Part shown: piece after piece, positions 1-10,542 of the stretch
Layout of the letters: every line of letters starts with the position of its first letter
Position numbering within the stretch: position 1 is the first letter of the stretch
Origin: Cafeteria roenbergensis
Lineage: Eukaryota > Sar > Bigyra > Bicosoecida > Cafeteriaceae
Direction: 5' to 3'
Assembly (NCBI GenBank): GCA_008330645.1
Contig: VLTN01000020.1
Coordinates: 372,001 to 436,000, forward strand
DNA length: 64,000 nucleotides
The notes under the pieces: generated by a model
The model's input: only the letters and a program-made list of their open reading frames with translations
Databases searched by the model: none
What the model was told of the DNA's origin: nothing
Translations under genes and position numbers: made by a program

Positions 1-187
1 ATGGCGCGCGGCAGGCTCCTGCCGTCGCATCCGCGGGGCTCTGGCTTGCGATCGGTCGCGCCCCCGGCGCCGGCGGAGGGAGTTGCCGATGCAGAGGAAT
101 GGCCGCCTGCTGCAGAGCTCGGCGCGGTGCTGGACATCGAATCCGGCCCCCGCGCACTCTCCACCCCCTCTGGGCAAGAGATCCAAC

Positions 188-2950
188 ATGGCGGCTGCTG
201 CTTCCAGCGCGACCAAGGCCCCTGCCAAGGCGGGCGCGGGCGGCAACGCCCCCGCCGAGGGCGCCGGCAGCATCGTGCTGGGCGGCAAGCTCAAGGAGAA
301 GCGCGGCGGCGACGCCGAGTGCTTCGACAAGGACTACGACTTCGCGGAGAACGCCGGCAACCATTTCTACGCCCGTGCGCTCAACGCAACGGTGCACCCC
401 ATGGTCAAGACGCTCTTCGGCATGCCGACGGAGTCGATCCTGATTCGGTGAGCCGGCGCAAGAGCAGTCGCTGCACTCCGGTCGATGCGATGCCTGTGCA
501 CGGGGCGGTCTGCCGGAGCTGGCTGTCCCCCAGCAGGCACCCCGCTGTCCGCGCAGTTGCGCGCCCCGTGCCGTGCTGGGGGCGGCCCTGCGGCGGTCCT
601 GGGCCGTCTGCGGGGCTCCTGACTTCGTTTGCGGCGCAACATTGGCCTCCCGCGCGGCCCTTGCGCAAATGGAAACCTCGGTCCCGATGGCGATCCACGC
701 TGCGCGCCCGCAGCTACTGCCACATGCGGCCCCACGTGAACAAGGAGAAGCTCCGCGAGCTGCTGCACTACCGCCCCAAGGTTCGTGACCCGCTTGCCGC
801 GTTGAGCGAGCTCGCCACTGCTTTGCCTGGGCGAAATTGTGCGGCCATCGGACATCCGGCGACGGATCTTGCCGCTCCTCCCCTGCTCCCCGCTCCATCA
901 GCCCACGCTCCCCGCGCCCCGCTCCCCCCTTGCGATCTGCGCAGCACTTCCGCTGGGCTGGGTGCGACACTTTCTGCACCACTACGGCCGAGGGCAAGCG
1001 CTCCGTCGTGGTGAGTCTGCGCCACTGTTCCGCGCGCTCGAGCTGCCGCTTCCGGTTGCTGCAAGCGACTGGTTCCCGCTGTCCTCCCTTTCCGCTGCGC
1101 CGCAGGTGATCGAGACCAACTCCTGCCCTTCCGGCCAGAAGCACATGCCCCTGCTTGAGGAGTGAGGCCGCTTCCCGCCCCAGGCCCCCCGCTGCTGCGG
1201 CCGCTGCCGCGTCTGCGCCCCGTCGCGTCGTTTGTTTCCGCACTCCTTGCCACCGGGCGTTTCCTCCTCCCCGCCCCGCCCCGCCCCGCCTTCCCGCGCA
1301 GGTCCAACGAGTACGGCGGCTACAAGCGCCTGATCGGCACCACGTTCTCGGACCTCATCGAGCACCCCATGGACGGCAAGGATGGCCCTTCCGCCAAGGA
1401 GGAGATCCCGGGCGGCGTGCTCGCCGTCGTGTACGACAAGAACAAGCAGGAGGCCAGCGGGTGAGCCCACGCTGCCTGCCCCCCCCCCCCGGGGGGGGTC
1501 GCACGCCCTGCGCCCGCTTCGCTCGCTGCCCTGTCTCCCGTGCAGTGGTGAATCCACCCCCCTGCGCCCGCCCCGCTCCGCACCTCTCCACCCCCGCAGC
1601 TACGCCGCCACCATGGCCTCGCTCAGCGGCGAGCCCGTCTACCTGGTCGAGTTCTACCTCACCGACCCGGAGCCCCCCGTGCGCTGGGACTCCGAGGGCG
1701 TGATGTCGATCCGCGTGGCGGCTGCCACCGTCGAGGCCAACGGCCACAGCGATGCCGCCACCCCCGCCGCCGCCTCCACCATCGGCGCCCCCGCCGCCGT
1801 CTGGATCCCCGTGCGCGCGTGCTTCCGCTACGTCACGCAGCGCCCCTGGTCGCGCCTCCCCGTGGTCAGCAAGACCCGCGTCCTCAACCCGGTCATCTGC
1901 TGCCTGGCCGGCGGCCGCAACAAGCTCATGGCCTCCAAGGCCTACGACTTCTTCAACGGCGAGTTCCACGAGTACGGCCTCACCATCAACGTCCCCGAGA
2001 CCATCCAGGACGTCGCCAAGGTTGAGGTGCCCCTCTACGTGAAGCGCTTCTTCGGCGGCCACGCCGTGGTCAAGGTGCCCTACGGCAACGCCGGCCAGGG
2101 CGTCTACACCATCCTCAGCAAGGAGGAGCTCGACTCCTTCATGGCCGAGGACCACCACTACGGCAAGTTCATCGTGCAGAGCCTCGTCGGCAGCGCCAAC
2201 TGGGGATCCGTGTCCTCCACGTGAGTCGCCGCCGCTCCGTTCCGCGCCGCACCGTGCTGGTGCCCCTCCCGGTGGGCGCAGGGTCTGCTCCGCGGAAGGG
2301 GCCGCGCGCCCGGGCGACTGCGTTCCGCGCACCTGCCGCTGCCGCCGACGTCTCCCGCTCGCCTCCCTCGCCCTGCCACCGCCGCCCGCAGCACCAAGGA
2401 GCGCTTCTACCACGTGGGGACCCTGCCCACCAAGCGCGGGCGCATCTACGCTTGCGATGTGCGCTGCATGATCCACTACACGGCCGACGGCTGGCGCCCC
2501 TGCTCCATGTACGCTCGCCGCGCTCACGAGCCCCTGCCCGACGAGGCCCCCGCCCCGGGCACCAGCTGGGCCTGCCTCGGCACCAACCTCTCCAAGCTCG
2601 CCTCCGACCTCAGCTGGTCCACCGAGTCGGAGCGCCTGCTGATGATGGACACGAAGGACTTCGGCCGCCTCGGCGTCGCCGTGGACGACCTCATCGACGC
2701 CTTCGTCCAGACCCTCCTCTCCGCCGTGGCCATCGACAAGATGGCCTCGCGCCTTATCAAGGGCGGCGTGTTCGACAAGGAGCTCTTCAGCAGCCTCAAC
2801 GACGACCCCGCCCTCGTCGCCGAGATCATGACCATCCCCACCATCGCCGAGGCCGCGGCTGCCGCCGGCGCCGTGGCGGGCGCCGCCGTCGGCGCTGCAG
2901 CTGGTGCGGCTGCCGGCGCCGTGGCCGAGGCCGTCGTCGGCTCCGCGTGA
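188..2950 (+). CDS. ATP-grasp-like conserved eukaryotic protein, 7 exons
   Basis: Exons 188-447, 714-780, 945-1010, 1106-1161, 1302-1460, 1600-2220 and 2392-2950 join in phase with GT...AG introns to give about 595 residues. The start is the first ATG of the frame that continues into exon 2 as IRYCHMRPH. Conserved stretches are [50 protein letters not shown] (about residues 358-374; it looks like an ATP-grasp glycine-rich loop), [13 protein letters not shown] and [20 protein letters not shown]. From memory these match an uncharacterised family found in fungi and protists. The ATP-grasp fold would imply ATP-dependent ligation, but the substrate is unknown. The C-terminal 30 residues are Ala/Gly-rich and look disordered. 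There is no signal peptide or membrane segment, so it is probably cytosolic. The splice model is firm and the functional name is tentative. Confidence 0.72.
1479..1498. repeat. C12-G8 homopolymer palindrome inside an intron
   Basis: A run of twelve C is followed directly by eight G, in the fifth intron (1461-1599) of the ATP-grasp-like gene. The two runs can pair into a hairpin close to the 5' splice site. Such runs are also prone to sequencing and assembly error. Confidence 0.8.
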
Positions 2951-3559
2951 GCGCCCGCTGCGCGGCCTTGCCCGTGGTCGCCCCACGGCGGGCCCGCCCT
3001 CCCCACTGCCTCACCCGCCCCACCCCCAGCGGGCGTTCGGGACGTGGGTCCGCTGCTGATGTCGGCGACGTCCCCACCCTGCCGCCAGCGGCACAGGGTT
3101 GGCGTCGCCTCGACGTCGCACGGGCCCGCGTCCCGCCAGCTCTGCCCCGCCTTTCTGCAAGCCGCTGCAGCCCTGCCGCTCAGCAGCACGCACGCTTCTT
3201 CGTGCTGGGCCGCACGTTCGTCGAGCCCAGCTTGGTGATATGTTTGCGCGCCGTGGAATATCGCGAGTTTTTCATTGCTCCAGCGAATTCGCTCCGCGGC
3301 TCCGGCGCCTCGCCCCTCCGCAAGCGCACTCGCCAACACACTTGCACTCGCCAACACACTTGCACTCACATGCTGACGCCCAAACACGCAAAAACATCAA
3401 GAAAAGCCTTTCACCGCCCGCCGCAATGCCGCAGAGACCGGTGGGAGGCGACAAGCAGCGCACCGGCGCGTTGATAGAGCGTCACGCCACGACGTGCTGC
3501 TCCCACGACTGTGCCCATCACCGCGCAGCGCACCCCCCCCCCCCCCCCCCCCCCCCCGG
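2951..3559. other. Convergent intergenic region with 18-bp tandem repeat and poly-C
   Basis: This is the shared 3' flank of the ATP-grasp-like gene (+) and the sulfurtransferase (-). It holds an 18-bp unit repeated 2.4 times (3326-3368; core CGCCAACACACTTG), an A-rich stretch near 3390-3406 and a poly-C run. I found no coding exon that could be supported. Confidence 0.6.
3533..3557. repeat. Poly-C homopolymer, about 25 C
   Basis: An uninterrupted C run ends two bases beyond the stop codon of the minus-strand sulfurtransferase, so it is poly-G in that transcript's 3' UTR. Its length is likely to vary between individuals and assemblies. Confidence 0.85.
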
Positions 3560-4651
3560 CTACCGGTGCCGTGAGGCAGCCGCCCCGTACTCTGCCCAGG
3601 AGCCATCGAACAGAGACGTGGCCGCCTCTGGCCGGCCCGCCTCCCGCAGCGCCAGGGACAGCACCGCCGCCGTGATTCCGCTGCCGCACGTGGTCACCAC
3701 CCGGGGCGACTCAGCCGTGACGTCGACCCCAGCCGCGGCGAACGCTAGCCGCAGGCGGTCCGGCGGCAGAAGGCGCGTGCCCGCCGTGCCCTCCTTCTCC
3801 TCCTGCAGAAGCGAGTCGAACGGCACGTTCACCGAGCCGGGGATGTGCCCCGACGGCAGCCACGCCCGTGGCTCGGCGGCCTCACCCCGGAAGCGGGCGG
3901 AAGACCGCGCATCCACCAGGATGTGCTCCGCCACCGGCGCGTCTTGGGATGTGGGGCGGGGCGCTGCCGCAGGTCCTGTGGCCACCAGCTCTCCCTCCGA
4001 CCCGCCGCGGCAGTGAGCTCGCGCGTGCTCCAGAACCTGGTCCAGCGTCCAGGCCGCACCCGCAGCAGCCGAGCTCTGCATGCCAGGCAGCAAGGCGTCG
4101 GCAGCCGCGGCCGCTGCCGTCACGGCATCGCCTGCCCCGGACTCGTCGCCCCCGTCAGCATAGAGCGCGCTGCCGGGCTCCGGCCGAGCGTCAAACCCAG
4201 CGGCCTGCCAGGCGGGCAAGCCGCCGTCCAGAACCAGCACGTCCTCGAATCCGAAGCAGCGCAGCGTCCACCACGCCCGCGGCGCGCTGAACGTGCCCAC
4301 GCTGTCGTAAACAACGACGCGGTCCGAGGCAGACCTGATGCCCGCGCGGCTGCAAGCCCACGAGAGCGTCCTGGCGTCGGGAAGCATGTGAGGCAGCTCC
4401 GAAGGCGTCGCGATGGCGTCCAAGTCCCAGAACACCGCGCCCGGAATGCGCGCGGTGGCTGCATACTCGCCCCGCGCATTCCGGCCTGCTGCTGGGAGAA
4501 AGTAGGACGCGTCCAGCACGACGGGGGCAGCGGCGCGACCGGCGAGCGCGGAGCGAAGCGCCTCGGGCGAGATCAGCGCGCTCGCCGAGGCAGCGCTCGA
4601 CGAGAGGGCGCGGCATGCGTGCCGATGCGCCGAGAGCGACCTCGCCAGCAT
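3560..4651 (-). CDS. Thiosulfate/3-mercaptopyruvate sulfurtransferase, mitochondrial
   Basis: A single exon encodes 363 residues, close to the usual length of tandem-rhodanese sulfurtransferases. The N-terminus (MLARSLSAHRHACRALSSS) is Arg/Ser-rich without acidic residues, as in a mitochondrial presequence. The first rhodanese domain (about 28-165) has YDSVGTFSAPRAWWTLRCFG and LVLDGGLPAW. It lacks the catalytic Cys, as usual for the structural domain. The second (about 225-355) has LVDARSSARFRGE, SGHIPGSVNVPF and the active loop CGSGITA with Cys322, followed by DGSWAEYG. The family transfers sulfur from thiosulfate or mercaptopyruvate to cyanide, thioredoxin or other thiols. CGSG.TA resembles the mercaptopyruvate type, but I cannot settle the substrate. 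The gene is divergent from the MFS transporter across 0.9 kb and convergent with the ATP-grasp-like gene. Confidence 0.93.
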   Translation of the reverse strand: MLARSLSAHRHACRALSSSAASASALISPEALRSALAGRAAAPVVLDASYFLPAAGRNARGEYAATARIPGAVFWDLDAIATPSELPHMLPDARTLSWACSRAGIRSASDRVVVYDSVGTFSAPRAWWTLRCFGFEDVLVLDGGLPAWQAAGFDARPEPGSALYADGGDESGAGDAVTAAAAAADALLPGMQSSAAAGAAWTLDQVLEHARAHCRGGSEGELVATGPAAAPRPTSQDAPVAEHILVDARSSARFRGEAAEPRAWLPSGHIPGSVNVPFDSLLQEEKEGTAGTRLLPPDRLRLAFAAAGVDVTAESPRVVTTCGSGITAAVLSLALREAGRPEAATSLFDGSWAEYGAAASRHR

Positions 4652-5570
4652 GGTGCAAAGGTGCGGGCGCTCCGGGGGCGCAGCGCGGCTGCCGCTGCAG
4701 CCTCAAGACAACTCTGCCGGCAGCTCGCGATTGCTCCACCACGTTGGATCGGGCCCAGACCTCGGCAACGCACTCAGCAGTTCCAGAAACGCCCTTCCCC
4801 CCGAGCGAAGCCCCCGCCCCCCTGGCTGGGACGAGGACTCGCCTGTATCCCGCAGAGGGGCTGCAGTGCACGTGAGCGGCCTGGTGGGCACCGACGCGTG
4901 CCCGATCCAAAGCAATTGTTCCGCGTTGGGGCACGCGTTCACGGCAACTCCGCGGCAGGGAGGAGGCAGGAGGCGGGGGCACCGCCGCGCGGCCGCCCCG
5001 GCCTCGGGCGCGAGGGCCAGAGGAGCGAGTCCGATCCCAGGACCGCCTTGCAGTTGCTGGTCGCTTGGGGGTCCGGCGTCGCCGGGTGACCGCCCTCCAA
5101 AGAGCAACCGGAGTTGCAATGTGGCGGCGAGATTCGCGCAGAGAGGCTGCGGCGGCGGGGACGCCCCCAAGCCCCGCAGCGCCAATCTGCCCGGGGAAGC
5201 CCGGGGTGGTTCCCTTGCTTCCCGCGCAGCGTCTCTGGAGCATCGCGCCTCGCGTGCGCGGCGAGCGCTGGGACAGTCTTGGCTGCGCTGCTTCGAGCTT
5301 TCGCGCGCTGCGTGCGGGAGACGCTGCTCTCTCGGCGCCTTGCTCAAGTCGCCTGCTCGCCCGAACCCGTCCCCGGGCCGCCCTGTGCAGGACCTTTCCA
5401 GGCAGTCCTGCAATCCGACGCCCGCTTGGCTCTCCTCTGGCCGAGTGCCAGCAGAGCACCGACGACCGGCTCCTCTTTCGCGTCCAATCGCACCTTGGGC
5501 AGCTGCTGCACTGCCGAACGGACCCGGCCAACGGATTCCCGCCGCATCCGCTGAGGGGGAAAGGTTTCCA
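4652..5570. other. Divergent intergenic region, sulfurtransferase / MFS transporter
   Basis: This is 0.9 kb of GC-rich DNA that should hold both promoters. The frame of the first transporter exon stays open through this stretch, so a longer N-terminus cannot be excluded. No recognisable domain, TATA box or RNA gene was seen. Confidence 0.5.
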
Positions 5571-8264
5571 ATGGGGGCTCCTGCCGCCGACTCCGATGTT
5601 CCGGGTGGCACAGCCACGCCTGCTGGCCAGGCGACGAAGGACTCGAGCAAGGTGGCAGACGGCAAGCCCGACGCCGCATGCTGCCCTTGCGCCTGCTGCA
5701 GCCCCACCTTCTTCGCCTGCCGGTGGGCGGTCCCCCTCACGATTATCAACAGTTCGGTGCTGTTCATAGCTGGTGAGCGCGGCGCTCCCGGCAACACCCG
5801 GCAATTGCTCCCTGCTGCCACGCTGCGCGCGTTGCCGCTGCGCATGGCCGGCAGCGGGCTGTCGAGGCCAGGCGGCGATGCCGCCTCGCTGGTGCCGGGG
5901 CTCGCGCGCGACTCGCTGCTCAGCGACTGCGGTGCGGGCTCGGCGTGGCCGCAGGGCGGGTTTGCAACGGCGCGCAAGGGCAGATGAGCGCTGCCGCTGT
6001 GCCCTTCGACTCAACGCGCTTTCTGCGTTCGCCCGCTCGCGCCCCGCTTGGCCCGCGCAGTCCCGTGGGGCTTCGTTTCCTTCGGCACGCAGGCCATGGT
6101 GAAGCACGATGGCCTGTCCTACGGCCAGATTGGCATGTTGCTCCCCGCCTTTGGCATTGCGCGGATGGTCGGAACGATTGCGCTCGGCCTGTGGGGAAAC
6201 GCGCTGCACCCAAAGCTGCTAATCGTCCTGGCGCTTGCCGCCATTGCTGCCAGCATGGCTTTGGTTGTCTTCGCGACCGACATTGTGGTCCTCGTCCTCA
6301 GCTTCGTGCTGTTTGGCTGCGGGTACGCGGTGTTCAACCTGACGCCGTACGACCAGATCGTTCGGTTGGTGGCCCCGCAAACCAGGGACGTGAAAACGAC
6401 CGAGAGAGCGCAAATGATCTGGCGGCAGATGTACGAAGTGGCCGGGCAGATGCTCGGCCCCGCCGGCGGCCGGTTCCTCATGATGGTGTGCGTTGCAGTC
6501 GTGGACGGCCCCTGGGGCTGGCGGCTGCCTTGGCTGATCGCACTCGGCGCGACGATTGTGAATTTGGTCCTGGCCATCTTTGCGATGCGTCTGGACTTTG
6601 GAGGGGCGGAGGCTGAGGCCAAGGAGCGGGCCGATGCCAAAGAGGCCTCGATGGGCTACGCGCAGCAGGTGCGCGTGCTCTACTGCCGCCCTCTCACCCT
6701 GGCTCTGCTCATATCGTGCGCGCTCGCCTCCTTCAGCATCAACGGCGCCGGCGTATGGGGCCCCACCCTGGCCGCCATCCGGTACTCGGGCAACCCCGAC
6801 CTGACCCCTGCCCTGATCCAGGCGAGCATGAGCGTCGCGGCCGTCGCCTCCTTCCCCGTCGGCATCGGCCTTGGATCCGCGGTGCTGCAGGCTCTAACCG
6901 GTCTGGTTCCGACCCTGCGCGCCTCCGCCGTGTTCCCCGCTCTGGCCATGCTGGGCATCTCGCTGGTCCTTGTCGCGCCCGACTTTGCAATGTTCGTGGC
7001 CTCGCTCGGGCTCTTCCTGGCGTTCAGCTACTTCCCGTACATCATCTTCTCCTCCTTCCCCACCCTGCTCCGCTACGAGCCGGCCGCCCAGCAGTTCGTC
7101 CTCTCGCGCTTCCGCGTGGCCTTCACCCTGGCGGGCACGGTGGTTGCGCCGGCCGTGCTCGGCCTCCTGGTGGATGCCGTCCCAATTGACGCAATCTTCG
7201 GAGTGCTCCTCGTTGTGTACGCGGTGTCAGCGGGGCTGTGGTTCATGGCGGTGGGCTGGACATGCTGCCCCGGGTCGCCCGTTGAAGCAATCGTCCTGCG
7301 AGAGGCGGAGGCCCGCCGAATCGCCGCGGCCAGTGCCCGGGCGGACGGCACTGCCATGGGCGAGGAGCTCGAGCGGCGCGCAGCGGCACGAGCCGGCAGG
7401 GGAGGCGGCACCCCTCTGAGCCCCCGCGCGGCGGAGAACTGGAGCAAGCTGAGGGAACACGTCCACACCGACATCCGCTACGCGGCCCGCTCGGGACAGA
7501 TCCGCGACCTGATCGACACGTGCCCGTGCTGCGGGCTCTGCTCCTGCTGCAAGCACCACCGCAGGTTCACCGTGGCGGCCGTGTTCGCGACGGCCCTCGC
7601 AGGCGACCGCTTCGGCCACGAGGGCGCGCGCCGCACGCTGCGGAGCGCGGCGCTCGCGCGGCTCCTCGAGGAGCTTGCCGAGGCTCACGACGACCACGAA
7701 GGCAAGGACTCGGATGGCGCAAGCACCTCGTCGGGCGACGCGAGCGCCTCACCGACCAACGCCCGCGGAAGCGGCAGCGGCTCCCCGCGGGCTGACTCCC
7801 CAAGGGCCGGCAGGGCGCCAGTGTTGTTCCCGACGCCCCCTCTCGAGGATCCCCCGGCCGAGGGCACGTCCACTGCCGACGACGACGACGCCAACGCCGA
7901 CGTCATCGCGGAGCCGGGGCTCGAAGCAGACGCCGCCGCGCACCACACCCAAATCCCATCTCCTCGCCCGGGAGAGCACGACGCCGCCGCCCACTGCCAG
8001 CCAGAGGCTCACCCCCGGTCGGAGGCGGTGGCCGCTGCCCGCGTCCCGGGGGAGGCAGCGGCCTCGCGGGAGGACGTCCCCGCGCCCTCCGAGGCCGCGC
8101 TTGGCAGCGAGCACGGCCCCGCCAGGCAGCCCGACCCGGTAAGTGTCAGTGCGTCGCCGCCTCCGTCGTGGGATCGCACGGGCGCTCGAGGCATGGCCAG
8201 GCCCTGGCGCGTCGTCCGGGACACCCCCGGCCACGCGGCCGCCATTGACGCACGCGCGGTCTGA
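5571..8264 (+). CDS. Major facilitator superfamily transporter with long polar C-terminal tail
   Basis: Exons 5571-5772 and 6061-8264 join as LFIAVPWGFVSFGTQ and encode about 801 residues. After a Cys-rich N-terminus (CCPCACCSPTFFAC) come about ten to twelve hydrophobic helices between residues 50 and 460, with a charged central loop (MRLDFGGAEAEAKERADAKE) dividing them as in 12-helix MFS proteins. Examples are GMLLPAFGIARMVGTIALGL and LLIVLALAAIAASMALVVF. A Cys cluster (CPCCGLCSCCKHHRRF, about 546-561) may be palmitoylated or bind metal at the membrane face. The last 200 or so residues are Ser/Pro/Glu/Ala-rich and probably disordered. The substrate is not predictable. The start is the ATG just before the hydrophobic part; the frame is open further upstream. 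A perfect donor (GTAAGT) at 8139 could send the tail to another exon, but I found none. Confidence 0.8.
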
Positions 8265-8869
8265 GGCACCGGCGCGACCGGGGGACGCCGTGCACGTGGT
8301 CGCTGCCGCAAAGCCAGCAACCTCGGGGAAAGGGCTCTCGCTGGAATCACGTTTTCCGTTTCTATCTGGCTGCCAGCAGCTCGCTGAGTGACTTGCTGCG
8401 CCTGCAAAAAAAATTGTTTCGTGGTGGCGCGACTGAGCATGCACTGGCAGCGTGGCAAGAACCTCGGCTGCAGCAGCTCGTGTGAGCTGCGCATGCGTGC
8501 TCTGGCAGCGCCCAGAGGTGGGCTGCAAGCGCCTGCGAACCCCACCTGCCGTGGGCCAGCCGGGAGCGACCGCGCTGAGCGGCTGGCGGAGCTCCGCTCT
8601 CGAGCTGCTGCTTTTGCGCGGCCCGGCACATTGCAGGCGTCGCTCGGCCAGTTGTTCCGCAGGCGGAATGGAACGCAGGGCTGGGGCACGCGTCGGTTCG
8701 GGGGGCGGGAGGCGGGGCCGAAGGGGAAGGCAGGCCCCCACACAGGACACAGCACTCAGGCGCGTGGACGGCGCCGCCTCGATCCGGGAGGGGCGGCCGC
8801 TCGCATCGGGAGGAGAGACGGAGGGGGAGGAACGGAGGATGCTGCTTCCCGCGCCGCCAGATCCGCCGC
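8265..8869. other. Convergent intergenic region, MFS / OB-fold gene
   Basis: This is the 3' flank of both neighbours. It contains one A8 run (about 8405-8412), which stands out in this GC-rich DNA and could lie in a 3' UTR. No exon or RNA gene is supported here. Confidence 0.5.
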
Positions 8870-10195
8870 TCACTCGCGACCGGACGGCTGGGCGCGGCTG
8901 GCAGCCGACGCATAGCCCCCGAGCCTCGGGGAGGGGGCCGCGCCGGAGTCGGGCGCCAGCGAGGGCGTGGCCACGGGGCCGTCGGGGGCCCAGGGAGCCG
9001 CGGCCGGGGCGGCAGAGCCGTGGTCCGCATGGGAAGGAGCAACTCGGTGGCCGGAGGAGCCGTGGCCGCGGCGGCCGCCGCGGAAGCCGCCACCGTTTCC
9101 GTGGCCGCTGGACGCGCCGTCGCGCCTGCCGCCGCGGAAGCTCCCCGCGCCGCTGTGTGGGGCTGCCTGCACGGGTGCGTCCCGGCGGGCGGACCTGGCC
9201 CCGCTGCCGCCCTCCTCTGCCCAGGACGGGAACGGGAACTCTGATGCGGCGGTGATGTCAGGCACGGCGAGAGGGCCCCCCTCGGGGAGCAACGCCTCCA
9301 GTGTGGGCACGGCTGCGGCGGCAGCGCTGATCGCGGCGCCCATGTCGGCCGAAGCCGCGGCCGAGTCGAGCGCAGTGACCTGCGTCCAGGGCTCGTGCAC
9401 CAGCAGAGCGGGGCAGTGGAAGCGCCGCAGCCCCGAGGCGAGACGCGCGAAGGGGTCCGGGAGGGCGATCGCGTCCAGACGGGGAGCAGCGGCGCGGGAG
9501 GCGGCCACAGCCGAGGTGGCGGCGAGGATGGGCTGGGAGTTGCGGATGACAACGAGGCCGCCCTGCTTAAACTCCGGGGCGCTCTCTGCGGGAGCGGGGC
9601 GGATCGGGACGGACGCAGTGTCGCAGCGCGGGGGCAGGCGAGCAGGTCAGCGAGCGGTTCGCGCCAGCCTCTGCGACCTGGCGCGGAGAGCCGGGCGGCG
9701 CAGGTGGGCGCCAGCAAGGCCGCGGCGGGGGGACGATGGGTGCGCGCCAGCCAGAGCAGTGCTGGGGCTTGAGCCCAACATGTTTTCCCCCCCGACCACG
9801 TGCGGACGGCCAGCACAGAGCGCGAACCCCGCCTTCCGCGTGGCATGCGGAAACACAGGCCCGTGCTTGCAATGGCCGGTGCGGTGGTGGTTGCGCTCAC
9901 CGCCAGTGACCAGGACCGCAGAAATGGCGGCAGTGCCGTCGGCAACCACGGCGAACCAGTGGCTCCTCGAGGGAGCCGCCCCCCCGGGCGGCAGCAGGTC
10001 TCGGGCACCCATGGGCGCGCGCAACGAAGAGCGCTGGACCTCCTTGGGCGCGCTCAGCACGCGCGCAACAACGGTCACGCCGTTCTTCCAGGACATGAGA
10101 TCAGCCACGGTGCAGACATCGGGCTCCATCAGAGCCGGGGCTGCGCCCCCAGCGTCCGCCATGGCGCCGCCGTTTGATCCAGTAGCAGCGGCCAT
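8870..10195 (-). CDS. OB-fold nucleic-acid-binding protein with RGG-type tail (SOSS-B/hSSB-like)
   Basis: Two exons, 10195-9901 and 9585-8870 (minus strand), join through a GTGAGC...CAG intron in phase and give about 336 residues. The N-terminal half reads as an OB fold: CTVADLMSWKNGVTVVARVL, then SHWFAVVADGTAAISAVL, then FKQGGLVVIRNSQPIL across the splice. The order 'function motif, conjugate strand, strand 4-5' is that of the SOSS-B/hSSB single-stranded-DNA-binding proteins. The C-terminal third has Gly/Arg repeats (FRGGRRDG, FRGGRRGHG) typical of RNA- or ssDNA-binding tails, then an Ala/Pro-rich end. A role in DNA repair or RNA binding is an inference. The assignment rests on strand pattern only, and another OB-fold family is possible. 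The exon 2 frame is fixed by the splice phase and by the long open frame. Confidence 0.62.
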
Positions 10196-10542
10196 TGCTC
10201 GCGGGACGGCTTGGCCGAGGTGCCGCCCTCAGTCCAGCGCTGGGCACCAGGGCCAGCACGCTTGCCTTGCCGTGTCTTCGAGCAAGCTCTGCCGATCTTC
10301 ACTCAGCAAGCCGACCGCGCGGCGAGCCTCCGTTGCGGCTCGGGCCCCTCACACATTTGTGCGGGTGTGCATATTTGAGGGGGGAAAGGTGCGTGCATGG
10401 AAGAGTCTCCGCGCTTGCAGCCTTGGCTAACCTGCCGGCCTTGGGCATTTCTGCGGCACAAAACGTGTCAAAATTCTGCCCCCTCACTCGCCACACCAAT
10501 TCTCTCGCTTGCGCTCAAGCCACGCACCCTGCGCGGCAACTC
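10196..10542. promoter_or_regulatory. Intergenic region upstream of the OB-fold gene
   Basis: It lies between the OB-fold start codon and the stop codon of the upstream co-oriented gene, so it must hold one promoter and one 3' end. A short AT-richer patch (ACACATTTG and GCATATTTGAG, 10347-10380) stands out. I see no clear core promoter element. Confidence 0.35.
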
